DNA of 64,000 nt from Monomorium pharaonis (Eukaryota > Arthropoda > Insecta > Hymenoptera > Formicidae). The stretch lies in contig NC_050473.1 in the NCBI RefSeq assembly GCF_013373865.1, forward strand, positions 12,531,365 to 12,595,364. The letters run 5' to 3'. Below are positions 47,901 to 60,105 of the stretch, piece by piece. A program made the position numbers and the translations under genes. Every line of letters starts with the position of its first letter. Position 1 is the stretch's first letter. Under the pieces are notes generated by a model that did not search any database, was not told the origin of the DNA, and worked only from the letters and a program-made list of their open reading frames with translations.

Positions 47901-49430
47901 TTTTAACGCAATTTTCATATAGTTCTAGACGCGTACAATAGTTTTTTAAAAAGTTACGGTGTTATAATTAATTAAAACATTTTTTAAACAATTATTTTGC
48001 CCGGAAAACTTGAATTTTGAAGGCTAGACGTGAAGTGCTAATAGAATATCGACAGATTTATTTATTTTAACGCAGTTTTTATATAGTTTGGGAAGCGTAC
48101 AATATGTTTCTATAGAGTTCAGGTGTTATAATTAATTAAAACATTTTTTAAACAATTATTTTGCCCCAAAAACTTGAATTACTAAGGTTACACGTCAAGT
48201 GCTAATTGAATATCGACAGATCTATTTATTTTAACGTAATTCTCATATAGTTCGGGACGCGTACAATATGTTTCTATAATGTTCAGGTGATATAATTAAT
48301 TAGAACATTTTTTAAACAATTATTTTGCCCGAAAAACTTGAATTTCTAAGGCTACACGTCAAGTGCTAATCGAATATCGACAGATCTATTTATTTTAACG
48401 CAATTTTCATATAGTTCGGGACGCGTACAATATGTTTCTATAGAGTTCAGGTGTTATAATTAATTAAAACATTTTTTAAACAATTATTTTGCCCAAAAAA
48501 CTTGAATTTCTAAGGCTACACGTCAAGTGCTAATCGAATATCGACAGATCTATTTATTTTAACGCAATTTTCATATAGTTCGGGACGCGTACAATATGTT
48601 TCTATAGAGTTCAGGTGTTATAATTAATTAAAACATTTTTTAAACAATTATTTTGCCCAAAGAACTTGAATTTCTAAGGCTACACGTCAAGTGCTAATCG
48701 AATATCGACAGATCCATTTATTTTAACGCAATTTTCATATAGTTCCGGACGCGTACAATATGTTTCTATAAAGTTTAGGTGATATAATTAATTAGAACAT
48801 TTTTTAAACAATTATTTTGCCCAGAAAACTTGAATTTTGAAGGCTAGACGTGAAGTGCTAATTGAATATCGACAGATTAATTTATTTTAACGCTGTTTTC
48901 ATATAGTTTGGGACGCGTACAATATGTTTCTATAGAGTTCAGGTGTTATAATTAATTAAAACATTTTTTAAACAATTATTTTGCCCAAAAAACTTGAATT
49001 TTTAAGGCTACACGTCAAGTGCTAATCGAATATCGACAGATCTATTTATTTGAACGCAATTTTCACATAGTTAGGGACGCGTACAATATGTTTCTATAAA
49101 GTTCAGGTGATATAATTAATTAAAACATTTTTTAAAATATTATTTTGCCCGATAAACTTGAATTTTGGGGGCTAAAGTGAGATGTTGTTTAAATATCGAC
49201 AGATCTATTTATTTCAACGCAATTCTCTTATAGTTTCGGACGCGTTCAATAAGTTTCTAAGAAGTTCCGGTAATATAATTAATTAAAACATTTTTTAAAC
49301 GATTATTTTACCCGAAAAGTTTGAATTTTGAAAGCTGGACGTGAAGTGCTTATTGAATATCGACAGATTTATTTATTTTAACGCAGTTTTCATATAGTTC
49401 CGGACGCGTACAATAATTTTCTAAAGAGTT
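41980..49430 (+). repeat. 164-bp satellite array of Helitron 2, about 45 units
   Basis: The word gacagat recurs at 42311, 42475, 42639, 42803, 42967 and on, exactly 164 bp apart. The consensus includes cgggacgcgtacaatatg, ttataattaattaaaac, caattattttgccc and aagtgctaatcgaatatcg. Edge monomers are more diverged than central ones. Two subtypes alternate irregularly: one with ctagacgtgaag and ttgggaagcg, a commoner one with ctacacgtcaag and cgggacgcg. No reading frame is conserved. Confidence 0.96.
43905..48168 (+). repeat. 13-monomer higher-order repeat (2,132 bp) in two copies
   Basis: Diagnostic variants recur exactly 2,132 bp (13 x 164) apart: aaagaac at 44231/46363 and 44723/46855, cccag at 45376/47508, and ggaaaac at 45871/48003. 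The rare words tatcttaac and ttttcgtat near 45440 and 47572 also match. Copy 1 is about 43905-46036 and copy 2 about 46037-48168, nearly identical. A 3-monomer (492 bp) sub-repeat is also present (44231 to 44723). Confidence 0.9.
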
Positions 49431-49540
49431 CGCCAGAAAGTGAAAGTTTTGAAAATTGATTGAAAATTAACAGGTAACATTACATATAATATATTATAAT
49501 TTTTAATTTATTTAAAGGGGATTGAGTATGGAGTGAAAGT

Positions 49541-49820
49541 ATGTAAGAGTGATATTAAGAAACATGAAAATATAATATAATTACTAATTTGTGTTTAGAG
49601 AGAGAAAGAGGGGCGGAGGGTGGAGTATGGGAGAGCGTGAGAGATAAAGACGAGGATTAAATAAGAAAGTAAAATGTAAGAGTAATATTGAACAATATGA
49701 AAATAATATAATTAATATCATTAATAATATAATTAGTAATTTAGAGAGGGGGAGAAGGAGCGTGAGATAGAGAAGGGCATTAAATATGATAAAGTGTGTG
49801 AGAGTAATATTACAGAAGAA
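49541..49820 (+). repeat. Imperfect tandem repeat, about 145 bp
   Basis: The phrase gtaagagtgatatta / gtaagagtaatattg / gtgagagtaatattac recurs with a following purine-rich gagagag...gggg...gcgtgagataga block, about two units plus a partial one. It lies between the satellite and the 3' terminus of Helitron 2. Non-coding. Confidence 0.7.
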
Positions 49821-49879
49821 AAAAAAGTGCAATGTTCAATATAAAAACGCTAAGTGGCGCGCGCATTGTTGTGTTCTAG

Positions 49880-50072
49880 TTGTAAAAATTCGATATTTTA
49901 TGCAATTGTCAGCCTATTGCAGAAATTAATTTTTACAACACTTTGTGTATTGTACAAATTCATCACGATTGCGGAAAATGATGAATTTTTACAATACACA
50001 GAGTGTTGTAAAAAATAATTACTGCAATAGGCTGACGATTGCGGAAAATAATGAATTTTTACAATACTCTGA
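49880..50072. repeat. 70-bp minisatellite, right part of the split array
   Basis: Begins ttgtaaaaattcgatattt, the exact continuation of the unit interrupted at 32183. After one direct unit (gtcagcctattgcag) the sequence turns to inverted units (attactgcaataggctgac; acaatacacagagtgttgtaaaaaa). Confidence 0.9.
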
Positions 50073-50598
50073 CAAGGGAGCCTCGCGAGAATCCGTAAAT
50101 TCTGATTTTAATGAAACTTGCCATAAATGTAGAAGGGGGTGAATACATGAATTTAGAAATTTTTGTTGATGCCCAAAAACAGTTTGAAGGGGTAAAACCA
50201 CCCTTCAAAGTTGAGACATTTTTGCGGTTTTTTGATATATCTCGTAAACTAATCAAAATATTAAAAAATGTTTCATACAAAAGTTTCACAGCATAAATAC
50301 CTCCATTTAACTACGTTATTCATTTTTTGGAAAAAAAAAGAAAATTATAAGAAATTGTTTTTTAATAAATAGCATAGTTAAATAAAGGTATTTATACTGT
50401 AAAACTTTTGTATGAAATATTTTTTTATATTTTGTTTAGTTTACGAGATATATCAAAAAACTGCAAAAATGTCTCAACTTTGAAGGGTGGTTTTACCCCT
50501 TCAAACCGTTTATGGGCATCAACTAAAAATTTTACCCCCTCTACATTTATGCCAAGTTTCATTAAAATCTGAATTTTCGAGTTCGCGAGGTTTTCTTG
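50073..50598. mobile_element. Foldback element, 526 bp with about 240-bp arms
   Basis: The left end CAAGGGAGCCTCGCGAGA and right end complement CAAGAAAACCTCGCGAAC start arms that pair through ccacccttcaaagttgagac to the AT-rich loop at about 50313-50372. Both arms can be translated into similar 45-residue frames, but nearly all arm differences change the amino acid, so the frames are incidental. It fits a foldback MITE. No clear target-site duplication, because the left edge abuts the minisatellite. Confidence 0.75.
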
Positions 50599-52132
50599 TA
50601 AGAAATACTTCCAACCATGCCTTTCACGATTCGTCACTGCAATGCTTCGCGAATCCTTCTCGATATCGCACCGATCTAATCGAAAACTCATTAACGATCC
50701 ACTAATGTAACTATGCAATATTGCGAGGCAGTAATTCTCTACTCAACGTTTTTCTATATGATACAAATACGAGTTGCTCTTTGAAAGTCGCAGACCGATA
50801 GAAACGTTTTGATAACTTCGAGATAGTTGATTAAATCCGACAAGATTTTTTTTGTGTAATTACAAATCGCTAATTGGGAAAAAATTGAGAGAAACATTGA
50901 AATTCATGACATTGATGGTAAGATTAGATGCATCTCTCTGCTTCGTATCAGAATCTAGGAAATAATTTGATATACGTAGAGTTTCGGATTGTGCATCCAT
51001 GCCGCGGTGAGTTCAATGTACCCGTCGTAATTACCACAAACGAACCTGAAGACAGACGACACGTAACTTTCCTGATGTGGACGGGAGGGCCGCGCAGTCA
51101 CGTAGCCGGTGAACAGGGTGGGAACGGGTCCATCGAGGTTTGCGCGATGCGACGAAAAAGCTGAGTGCCGTGAAAAGAAAGACGTGGCAGCGACGATGGC
51201 GGTAACCGAGGAGAAAAAGTCTGGAAATAGAAGTCAGCTGAGCGAGACTAGTGCGCCTACTCGATCGACGGATAATTACGAGACTTGCGTGAAGAGCAGA
51301 CCGATATCGAAAGAGCTCGTGCCGACAGGCGTGACCCTCCTCCTCCTCCCTTACTTTCGTTGTCCCCTCCTGCTACAACGATTCTCTTTGTTCCACTCTG
51401 TGGCCTACCTCCCGGGACGGTCAATCCGCGTCCATTCCTCCTTTGCTTTTTCGTCGTCACGGATATAGTCGATAACCGTAGCACCTACTCCACGCCAAAT
51501 TCCAAAGAGTTAACTTGACATAAATGTACGATCACGTCGAAAGCAATATCTTGCGGTACCTTCTTGTGTCCTCGGCGTGCGAAGCAACAGCGTTACATGT
51601 GAACTGTTATCGGCAAAACAAACGTGATACTGTTTTTCACGGTGAATCTCTTTCGGTCAGGCGACGATCTCGAAGAGTACCAAAGAATCCCCTACGGTTG
51701 CGCGAAGAAATAGAATACAGAATAATATTGGATATCTTGTCGTTCTTCATGATTAGTCGATGCGCGTTCTTCACAAAGAACATCTTTGCGGATATGCTTT
51801 TTTCTCCGTATACAATGACACATACAGTCGTTACACTTTTACCTTATTCTCTTTTTCTTCTTGGTCCTTTTTCATCCCGCGCTCTTCTCTGGGCTGAGGA
51901 CCAATAATCGTAACATCTTCCTCTCGAATTCCAGAGAGTGGAGAGCCGAATCGTCCGCGTTGGTGACGTCGTCATCTAATGAGAAAGCCGAGGCTGTCAT
52001 CTCCGTGGAGGCTGGTTCTCCATGGAGCTGGTGCGCACCTTTTCTGTTCTTCGACGCCGAGTGCGAACGAGCGAGCACCTACGAGATGATTCATGCTCGT
52101 GCCTATCCACGTGGAAAACGAGAAGGAACAGT

Positions 52133-52135
<3 letters not shown>
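50599..52135. other. Mixed non-coding DNA
   Basis: Several ORFs over 75 codons occur (51109-51468 plus, 51257-51484 minus, 51524-51907 plus). They overlap one another on both strands, have no recognisable domain and no supporting splice pattern. GC/CpG content is higher at about 51000-51450. Nothing identified. Confidence 0.4.

Positions 52136-52136
<1 letters not shown>

Positions 52137-52194
<58 letters not shown>
52137..52194. repeat. (GA)n microsatellite
   Basis: About 58 bases of AG repeat. The Arg-Glu ORFs over it are spurious. Confidence 0.95.
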
Positions 52195-52196
<2 letters not shown>

Positions 52197-54300
52197 CGTG
52201 TGATTACTCTACGTGGTACATAATTGCACGCATATCTGTGCGCGTAAATAGTCAACGCGGCAAGAATGTTAAGTGCTCATCTTTTATGAGATGCGTTGCG
52301 TCGTAATTAATAATAATGGTAGGATAAATTATTGGTGAAAACCAGTGACGTAAGGTCTATCTGGGCGTGATAGCCACGAAAACCTAGAAACATATCAAAA
52401 TTACAGATGCTTTAACACTCCGTAGAAATTAAATTTATACGTAATACTAATTTTTGATAGTATAGAAGAAATTTTATGGAGAAGCCAAGAACTAGTTATA
52501 TAATTTTTTTTTAAATAAAGATGCATTATTTCAGTCATAAATTACGTGGTCGAGAGTACCTAATTTTCTTCCAACTGAGAAAGATGGCACTTTGGAAAAA
52601 ATTATTATATTAGCTACTGGCGACTATTCGAAAAGATATAAAAGGAACTGACCATATGAGACTGGAATATTGTACTTGCACCATCGGTGAAACTTTCTGA
52701 TTTTTACGATTATAATTTGCTGCTGCTTTTATTCCGGTTACATTTCGGTTGCTTTTCACATTTTATTTGAGCTTTTTATTCAGTCTAAAAAAGTAGTTAC
52801 ATTAAAAAATACAATATGATTACGGAAATAAATAATTAGCTAATGCTAATGCACGCTCGAATCTACTTGTTTATTGCCTACCTAGTTTTATTAAAACGTC
52901 TCATTCTGGGTTAATGAGTCAAGATTCTGGCACTCTAGAAACAGGACAGAACGAATGTTATTCAATGTTGCCCAATCTTCTGCTAGTTGGCTTTCAAGTT
53001 ATACTATATGTACACACAACGTACGTGTTCATGTAATACGATTCCGCTTTCTTGTTTTTGGACGTTTGCGAATTAAGTATTGGATCTGTCGTAAGCCCAT
53101 TAAATTCCATTAAACGCCATAGTAATTTTAATGGTCTCGTGGAATAATTATTATCGATGATTGTAAAGCGGGTCGAGGACATGGCCGCGGGACACACGGC
53201 TACGGATTCTTTCTCTTTTTCTCTATCGCGAATTGCGCCGTTTACGAGATTCCTTTTCAATGGAATCCTTCGTCGACGCATCTCGCAAGTTGAATTTCAT
53301 TAGGAAGACACTATGAAACGTGAGAGCCGAGACGAGATCGCCGTTACGTTTCAGCCGACTTCACGCATCCCGCTAATGTAATCTTCGTGTCATAAGTGGA
53401 GAAAAGTATTTCAAGTATATGAGAAGTGATATAAGGACGTTGTGAGACTCTCGAAATCGCTGCGTAACCATCCTGCCGCCGCGTGCGGAAACCATCTGGC
53501 GAGTAACATCAGGATACACCGCGATGCAACCTCGGTAATTGCAACTCCGTTCTATTCGCGGTTTCAGTTCCGCGCACACTTTCAGGCGCACCTATATCAT
53601 CCGAGTAAAACGAGGAAATAGGATTATTCGAAAATTCAATCCCGGTGTCGATATCGTTTTCGATATGTAGGCCCGATATTATCGAATGTTCAAACGGCGC
53701 GTGTTGGTAACCGTTCTAATTTGTCAACAATCACGTGAAAGTTGGTATTATTTATAACCAAATTACGGTGCAGGATGCCACATCTGGTGTGCCGTTGGCG
53801 GCAATACCCCGACCAGCAATTTCTGACCGGGTCGTCTCTTTAGGGGCGGTCACGTCTCGTCAAGGGGCCACCAGGCTGGTCGAGAGGTAACGACCTATCG
53901 GGTCAAAGCGCGCACGTTTGGACAGGGATCAGGATGGAGCATCGTTTGTTTTTAACAGGAAAAAGTCATCGAGGAAACGCGCACGTTGACGTTGACCGCG
54001 GATCGAGCGAGAAGAGAAAGGGGAGAGAAGGAAGAGATCTTCGCTCAAGATTTAATCAGTATAATACTTGACCGCGCACGTTCAATCATTAGATCCAACT
54101 CGCTGCCGGTCTCGTCTCGGTCATAGCTCGCGCGAATCGAACGACATTGGTACGAAAGAGTTTCGCACGCGTATTATACATACACATTGGTCATTGTAGT
54201 GGCAAGGTTGTATAGACACTCGTAATATCGGCTGCTGGCGTAGTTGAGACTAGTCGAATTGTGTGTTGGCAGCGACAATCAGTTCCATGTACCCGTCCGG
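52195..54300. other. Non-coding DNA
   Basis: About 2 kb. AT-rich up to 53030, then more CpG-rich toward 53760-54130. No gene or element recognised. Confidence 0.45.
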
Positions 54301-54319
54301 TATCGGAGCGAAGGGCGGT

Positions 54320-54776
54320 AGAATGAGGAGATGTTAAGATGACGTGACGGAGAGGTGATGGAGGATCACAGCGAGAGAATGATGAGGAGAAAAAGACGCG
54401 ACGAAGATGCGGCGAAAAGAAGGCGACGAGAGAAGAATGGTGGGGGGAAAGGGATAAGAGCAAAAGAGTGATGGAAACGCGAGAGAGAAGTTGAGAGCCA
54501 CGATGGAAGACGAGGTGGATGTTGGAAGTGCGAGATAGATAGAAAACGTGCCGGCAAAGAAGAGCCGGAATGATGAGACGGAGAGAAGGGAGGGAGAGAG
54601 AGTGCGGGAGCTGAAGGAGATGCCTAGATCGAGACTGTTCGGCGGAGAGTGGATACTGGCAAGTCTCGATGGACCACCTACCGTTCCTGATCTGATCTCT
54701 CCGTAACGCTCGTTCGTCCGTCCGTCCGTCCGTTCGTTCGCCCGTCCATCCGTCCATCCGTCCGTTCGTCTGTCCC
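54320..54776. repeat. Purine-rich stretch followed by a (CGTC)n-type tandem repeat
   Basis: The plus strand is strongly purine-rich at about 54320-54620. From 54710 to 54776 there are imperfect CGTC/CGTT tetramers (cgtccgtccgtccgtccg, then ccatccgtccatccg). The Asp-Gly-Arg-Thr repeats of the minus-strand ORFs (54191-54798) are this tract translated. Confidence 0.8.
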
Positions 54777-54779
54777 TCG

Positions 54780-56990
54780 CATCGTTTGAGATTCCCAACT
54801 TGGGCCCGCGCGACCCGCTGTTCCCATCAATAACGCTTATAATATCTAATTAATCACAAATTATCTAGATCTCGTCAGAAAACGAAGTAAGGTTGATGGA
54901 AACTCGCCGCAACGTCTCGATATATCAAATTATCTTCAAATTACGCGAATATATTCTAGATAATGGCCAGGAATATAAAATTCCAAAAACATGTCTTTTT
55001 GATGTATCTGTTATTTAAATGTTACACGACTCTTCCGTGAGAATCTATGATCTGTTTGTCTCGCACGCGCAAGACGGCGTTTACGAGTATTATTTAATGG
55101 TGAAAGTCTCACCCGATCGAACTAGCCAATGTAGTTTGATATTTTGAATCTCATCTCTCTTATTAAATTAAACATGCATACTTCTCGGAATTTTCTTACA
55201 TATATCTTGCATGATGAATTGACGTATGCGGTAGACAATTTACGCTTGGATTTTGCTGGGTAAAAAATTAGTTACGTCTAATACCTACCTCTTCCTCGTT
55301 CAATCGACGTACAATGTGTTCCCTACGCGGATAACAATAAGCATCACCTAAACGCAGTATAGTATATTGGATGTAACGTAGATGTATTGTTTCTTGACGA
55401 ATAGACATGTAGGAAGCCACCCACGCGATATACGATACTCATTAGACGCATATGAGACATAAATACGTAAATCTACGGAAGGCGTAACAAGTTTACATAA
55501 AGAACGGATATTTGAAACAATGCAAATGAATAAGCAAATGGCCTGAGAGATAGCTAACGTATTTGTGTCTGTATCCATAAAGATAAGCACATATACAAGG
55601 TGTTTTGTTCAATCATTATATGCAACTGCTTTTTATCCGTCCCTCCCCCCCCCACACACAGTATCATGTCTTCATTCTATTCTGCAATTCAATTAATCTT
55701 GGGAAATATTTAATTAAACTGATCAATTTATTTTATTGTAATACTTGAGTTTTTAATAGAAAGGAATCTTTGGATGAGTTGAAAAAAACGACAGATGATA
55801 AGCGCTCTTAACGATAAGATTCGGTTGCTGCAACATTTATAAGTTGCGCAAACGCACGGAAATTTCCAAGTTTCTTTGCAGGCATCAACATGTGCCGAAT
55901 ACAATAACGTATAGCTAATATCCGGCGTGCAGCCCAATTAAATTCAAGTGTGCGGCACGCTTTTTCGTGGCCGACAATGAGACCACAGTAGAAGCAGATT
56001 AAGAAGGTCGTATCCGTGCCTAACGCCGTGGAACCGCGACACATACGAAACGGAAAATACTAGATATCCGTAGCCACGCATCGTTGCTCTGTCACAAAAC
56101 GAGGAATGGGGGGAAAAAAACGCCGGTTTAACGCGGGTTAAGAAATTTCGGTTAATTGAATAAATGATACGCTTGTAGTGTGGGCATTGCTGGTGAAGCG
56201 ACTAGACACGCGAGCGTAACGAATCGCGTCGACCGAGAATTAAATTTGTTCGTGATCTCGGCCTAGCTTTTCACAATCGACGTATTTTTGTCGCCCGTGC
56301 CGCTTGATCGAAATCGACATCTTCGCGATCGATGAAATAACTAGCAGAACTGCGATTCGATAAGGTTCGTGTTATTCTATGTCCGAGAAACAGGAATTTT
56401 ATAAGTGTTGTAATTATTATGACATAACATGGGAGAAAATTGCACATCAAACTCAACACAACACGGATATTTGCACGATAGAAATATGTATATTCGCGCT
56501 TAAACGAAATTAACGGTAAACAGGTATACAGGAATTTGATACAAGTCTCTTACGAGATTCAATTCATTATGCCAAGTTGTCCTTACGGTGTTACAAGATT
56601 GAAGACTGGCTTTTAAGACACCGATACGATGTTTGTACTACATCGTCTATAAATCTGAGTCGGCAGTCTAACACTTACCCTATTATAAAAGTCGCGGTCA
56701 TAAAAGCTTGCCCTTGCACCTAACATGTCTGCCATTATTATTTAATAGTCCCATTATTGTAATTGATAAGTAGCCGGGCTCCGTTTGGCAGGAACTTGCG
56801 GTAGCAGCAACACGTTTTATTACGTTGACTGTTACCGAGGGCGTGTGCGCGGCTTTTCTTACCGCCTCTTTAATGAACGAAACTGCTCGTCGCCGGTTTG
56901 ATAAGAAGTCGAATTATCTCGACACTTAAGATCGGCTTCTTCAAGCTGTACTTGATACGTAAATTACCTGCCGCATTATACGTGGCCGCT
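54780..56990. other. Non-coding DNA
   Basis: Minus-strand ORFs at 55348-55590, 55808-56044 and 56271-56459 lack recognisable domains. A C run followed by CACACACA lies at about 55646-55660. Nothing else identified. Confidence 0.45.
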
Positions 56991-56993
56991 TAT

Positions 56994-56995
<2 letters not shown>

Positions 56996-57030
<35 letters not shown>

Positions 57031-57069
57031 TCTATATATATAGAGTATATATATAATATATATATATAT
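56996..57069. repeat. (TA)n tract with internal palindrome
   Basis: Alternating TA broken by tactctatatatatagagta, itself a palindrome, so the whole 74 bases can fold back. Confidence 0.9.
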
Positions 57070-58523
57070 ACTCTAAACTGTTTACTTATTATCTGACCAA
57101 ACTGCAGCGAAAACGCACAAAGTGCACCGCGTTGAGTGTATCAGAAGTAATACGTCATTAAAGCAAACATTTTTTATAGGTTGCGATGTACAATTATTAT
57201 CATAATTCTCAAGAATATTTTATGATGTAATTCTACAAGTAAAAAAAACGTATAGAAAAATGATGAATAATAAAAAAATTTAAATAACAGCGATATTATT
57301 ACATAATGTTATTACACAAAACGAGATATTATAGTATCTCTGTCATTATGAGGAAAAAAAGTATAGATCGAAGAATCGATATCTTTGGAAACTTGGCACT
57401 GCGTTAATTTTAAGATTATTGCTCTTAAAGTAAGATTCTTAAGATACTTTCGTAAACCTTAGCTGAACATCTGGCTGAAGTAAAATTTCATTTTCCACGT
57501 CGTGAAGTTAACGCGACCGTTATGCGCGCACGAAGAAGGGACGAAGTTACTAACTGCTGCACAGAAAATGCATCGGCCTGCTTCGGGGAGGGAGATCGAC
57601 GCTGGCGTCCTTCTCTCCACTGGAAATATTACCAGAAATTTCACGGATGCTGCTTGCACGGCTCTGACATGACTATAGAAGTACGGAGACGTGGTACAAC
57701 TCGTCTCAACGGCGCGCGGCTCGGCGCGATCTCCCGGGTTGCCCTTATGCGCTTGTATATACTAGCGTAATGATGGTTTATGGCCGATGGAGGCGCAGGC
57801 CCCGTAGCGGCCGTGTTGGACATGCGGTAAACCGCAGAACGTGGCCGCGGCAAAACCTACTCTATACGGCGGAACGCTGCAGAGACGGGAGAATCGCGAG
57901 CCAGTGGCTTCTTCCTCGCTCGCTTGTGGGACGATGCGCGCCCGCGTGCGCACTCGCGTTAAGCTTAATTACCTCGTCCGGTTCGGTCTTCACCTTAAAC
58001 CTTGTCCCCTATAAGGGGTCGCATGGTCGTAAAATTGCCGTGCTTTCGAAAACGGATGCGCCATCTCAAATTATAGACCCTTCGATGCGCCGTACCCGAA
58101 ATCGATACTGTTTTGTTCGGAATAAGCCTTGCCAAAAAATGATGTACAGTTTAGTAGTCGATTGTAAGGACATTGCCTTCAAGAAACGATCAATTTTTTT
58201 CCAAAGTTACTCTTAGAAAACATTTTATAAGGAACTTTTTATAAGGAATAGTCTTTATTATTTTATAACTTGATAATTACCAAGCATATAACCTACGTGT
58301 ACGTTGTCTATGGCACGGTACTAAAAATAATTTTTCTTGTTATCACAGAGATGAGAAGAAAGAAAACTTGGAAGCTCTACAATAGACACAAATGACAACA
58401 ATTAAACGTCCGATAATTGCGCTATTAGTTAGTTGAAGTTGGAGGAGAGAATAGACGGCGCGTCATTATCGGTCGCGCGGCGCGAGATCAACACGATCGC
58501 GAACGGCGATCACGGATGTTTCT

Positions 58524-58551
58524 GCAATCGGCAATCGGCAATCGGCAATCG
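58524..58551. repeat. Four tandem copies of GCAATCG
   Basis: Four exact heptamers, followed by gtggtggcgg. Confidence 0.92.
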
Positions 58552-59195
58552 GTGGTGGCGGTATCATGATGCGATACGAAGAAACGTACATACGTATGTA
58601 CGTATGTTACGTTGTGTTCGAGGCGAGGTTCAGGACCGACGTTCGTTTGATCGAATGCCGCAATGATTGCCTCGACTGATATCTGCTCCCGCATCTCTCC
58701 GGCTAATGATTATTAGCCGTAAGTCCTTCTTACTTTTGCCCCCACTTCTCCTTGTATCCATCTTCTCGTATTCATATACAGGCGCGAGTATGAGATCGCC
58801 GCGGATCGTATCCTTACGGTACAAGCCGACTACATTGGGCCCACACTACCGTCTCTTTTCGATCCCTCGCCTCGTCTCTTCCTCGTACGAAGATATCGAG
58901 TCATTCAGGTAGGCAAGCAGGCGGGCAGATACACCTTGCACGTATCGGAGCCTGATCGAACTCGGAGAAGGGGGGAGGGGAAATCGTGACTTTCGATTCG
59001 TGGTGTAAATCGAGCGATGTAATAAAGTCTGATTGCAAAATGTATCGGCCGCACGGCATCGGGGGGATACATGGATACATACATACCCTAGACACATATA
59101 TTTGTGCGCCGCCGCGGCGTAATGCACGTTTGTTAAAAGTGCCCACTTCGCGATTGGGGTGTACGGTACACCTCATCAGGTGGGTTTTACACGTC

Positions 59196-59197
<2 letters not shown>

Positions 59198-59228
<31 letters not shown>
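59198..59228. repeat. (GA)n microsatellite
   Basis: About 31 bases of GA repeat. Confidence 0.93.
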
Positions 59229-59230
<2 letters not shown>

Positions 59231-60105
59231 CATCGTCGTTTGGCAAAGCATAGAATTGAATCTTGATTTTCGTTTTCACGTCGATGAGCTTCATCAGAAT
59301 CGATCAACGGGCGTTCATATACAACGTGTTGCGACATGTTAGGTTCACTACGTATAGATGCATTTTAACGAGCATTATCAGTCATCAATTATTATTATTT
59401 CGACCATGATTTACAACTTTGTTTCGCAGTTTCGTCACGATGTACGATCGTGGCACGCATAATTAACGATCCTATGGTCAAGAAGTCGAGCTGAGTTGTC
59501 TTTCTGTTTCTTCTGTACCAATTTTGCCGGCCATTAAGATCGCGCTAGCTAAAACGATCAGAATATCAATCAGACGTGTATCGAGAAATTTACGAAATCA
59601 ATGAAATTGATAAATTATTTTGTATATGTTGCCGAGAGCAATGCGCATCGCTCTTTCATAACTACGACGATGACGAGAACCATTATCGTTCAGCTTGGAG
59701 ATCTCCGAGAACATTCGAAATGGCATTCGTTACTACGTTCGAAAATAATTTCCAACTGTCATAAGATAATTAATAATGCCGTGCATGACATTGTCGTCCT
59801 GTCATTCACAAATGATTCTATAGACTTTTAGTCTTTACAGATATTGGCGTAAATATGTAGGGCACAGTTGGAAGCCTAAAAAAGATTGCGCAAATATTAT
59901 TAGAGAACAATTTTTTTTTAATCGGCACATAGGAATTCCCTTGGAATTATACTTCGACAAGAATACGAGTTTCCAAATAATATATCTGAAGTTGCATTAT
60001 ATTTTGATAATTACATCTTTGCTGATAATATTATATTATAACAACCATTCAAATAATCTATTGAAACATTTATATAAAGAAAATATAGGCAGAAATACAA
60101 ATGAA

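Larger units (their letters stand above)
41008..49879 (+). mobile_element. Non-autonomous Helitron-like element 2 (8,872 bp)
   Basis: It starts TCCTATCTAAAAAAGG immediately after the CTAG of element 1 and ends GTTCTAG at 49879, followed by the T that resumes the minisatellite. The 5' region shares ttgttgcc, ctttttccga-like and gattggctgtctcg words with element 1, in the same order. The 3' end shares ggcgcgcgc and gttctag, but its hairpin is degraded (49856-49864 is GC-rich without a clear partner). There is no Rep/helicase. Most of the interior is a 164-bp satellite. The head-to-tail arrangement fits insertion of one Helitron directly at the 3' end of another, a known Helitron habit. Confidence 0.82.
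57070..60098. other. Mixed non-coding DNA with CpG-rich patches
   Basis: GC/CpG-richer patches lie at about 57690-57960 and 58430-58520. Opposed ORFs on both strands (57522-58216 plus, 57641-57953 minus, 58846-59342 both) have no recognisable domain. A palindromic word acatacgtatgtacgtatgt lies near 58589. Confidence 0.4.

Noticed and set aside
41980..49430. CRISPR-like regular spacing
   Set aside because: The repeats are contiguous 164-bp monomers without distinct spacers, in eukaryotic DNA; it is a satellite.
49856..49868. A clear 3' hairpin for Helitron 2 like that of Helitron 1
   Set aside because: The GC-rich word ggcgcgcgc is there, but its partner arm is missing; the element end rests on CTAG, the T target and the empty-site match instead.
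50111..50718. Two similar peptides encoded on opposite strands as paralogous genes
   Set aside because: They are the two arms of one foldback element, and differences between arms are mostly amino-acid changing.
51109..51468. 119-codon ORF with a fair start context at an internal Met (51196)
   Set aside because: No recognisable domain, overlapped by open frames on both strands, no paired splice sites; not enough to call a gene.
54191..54798. Asp-Gly-Arg-Thr repeat protein on the minus strand
   Set aside because: It is the CGTC/CGTT tetranucleotide repeat read in frame.
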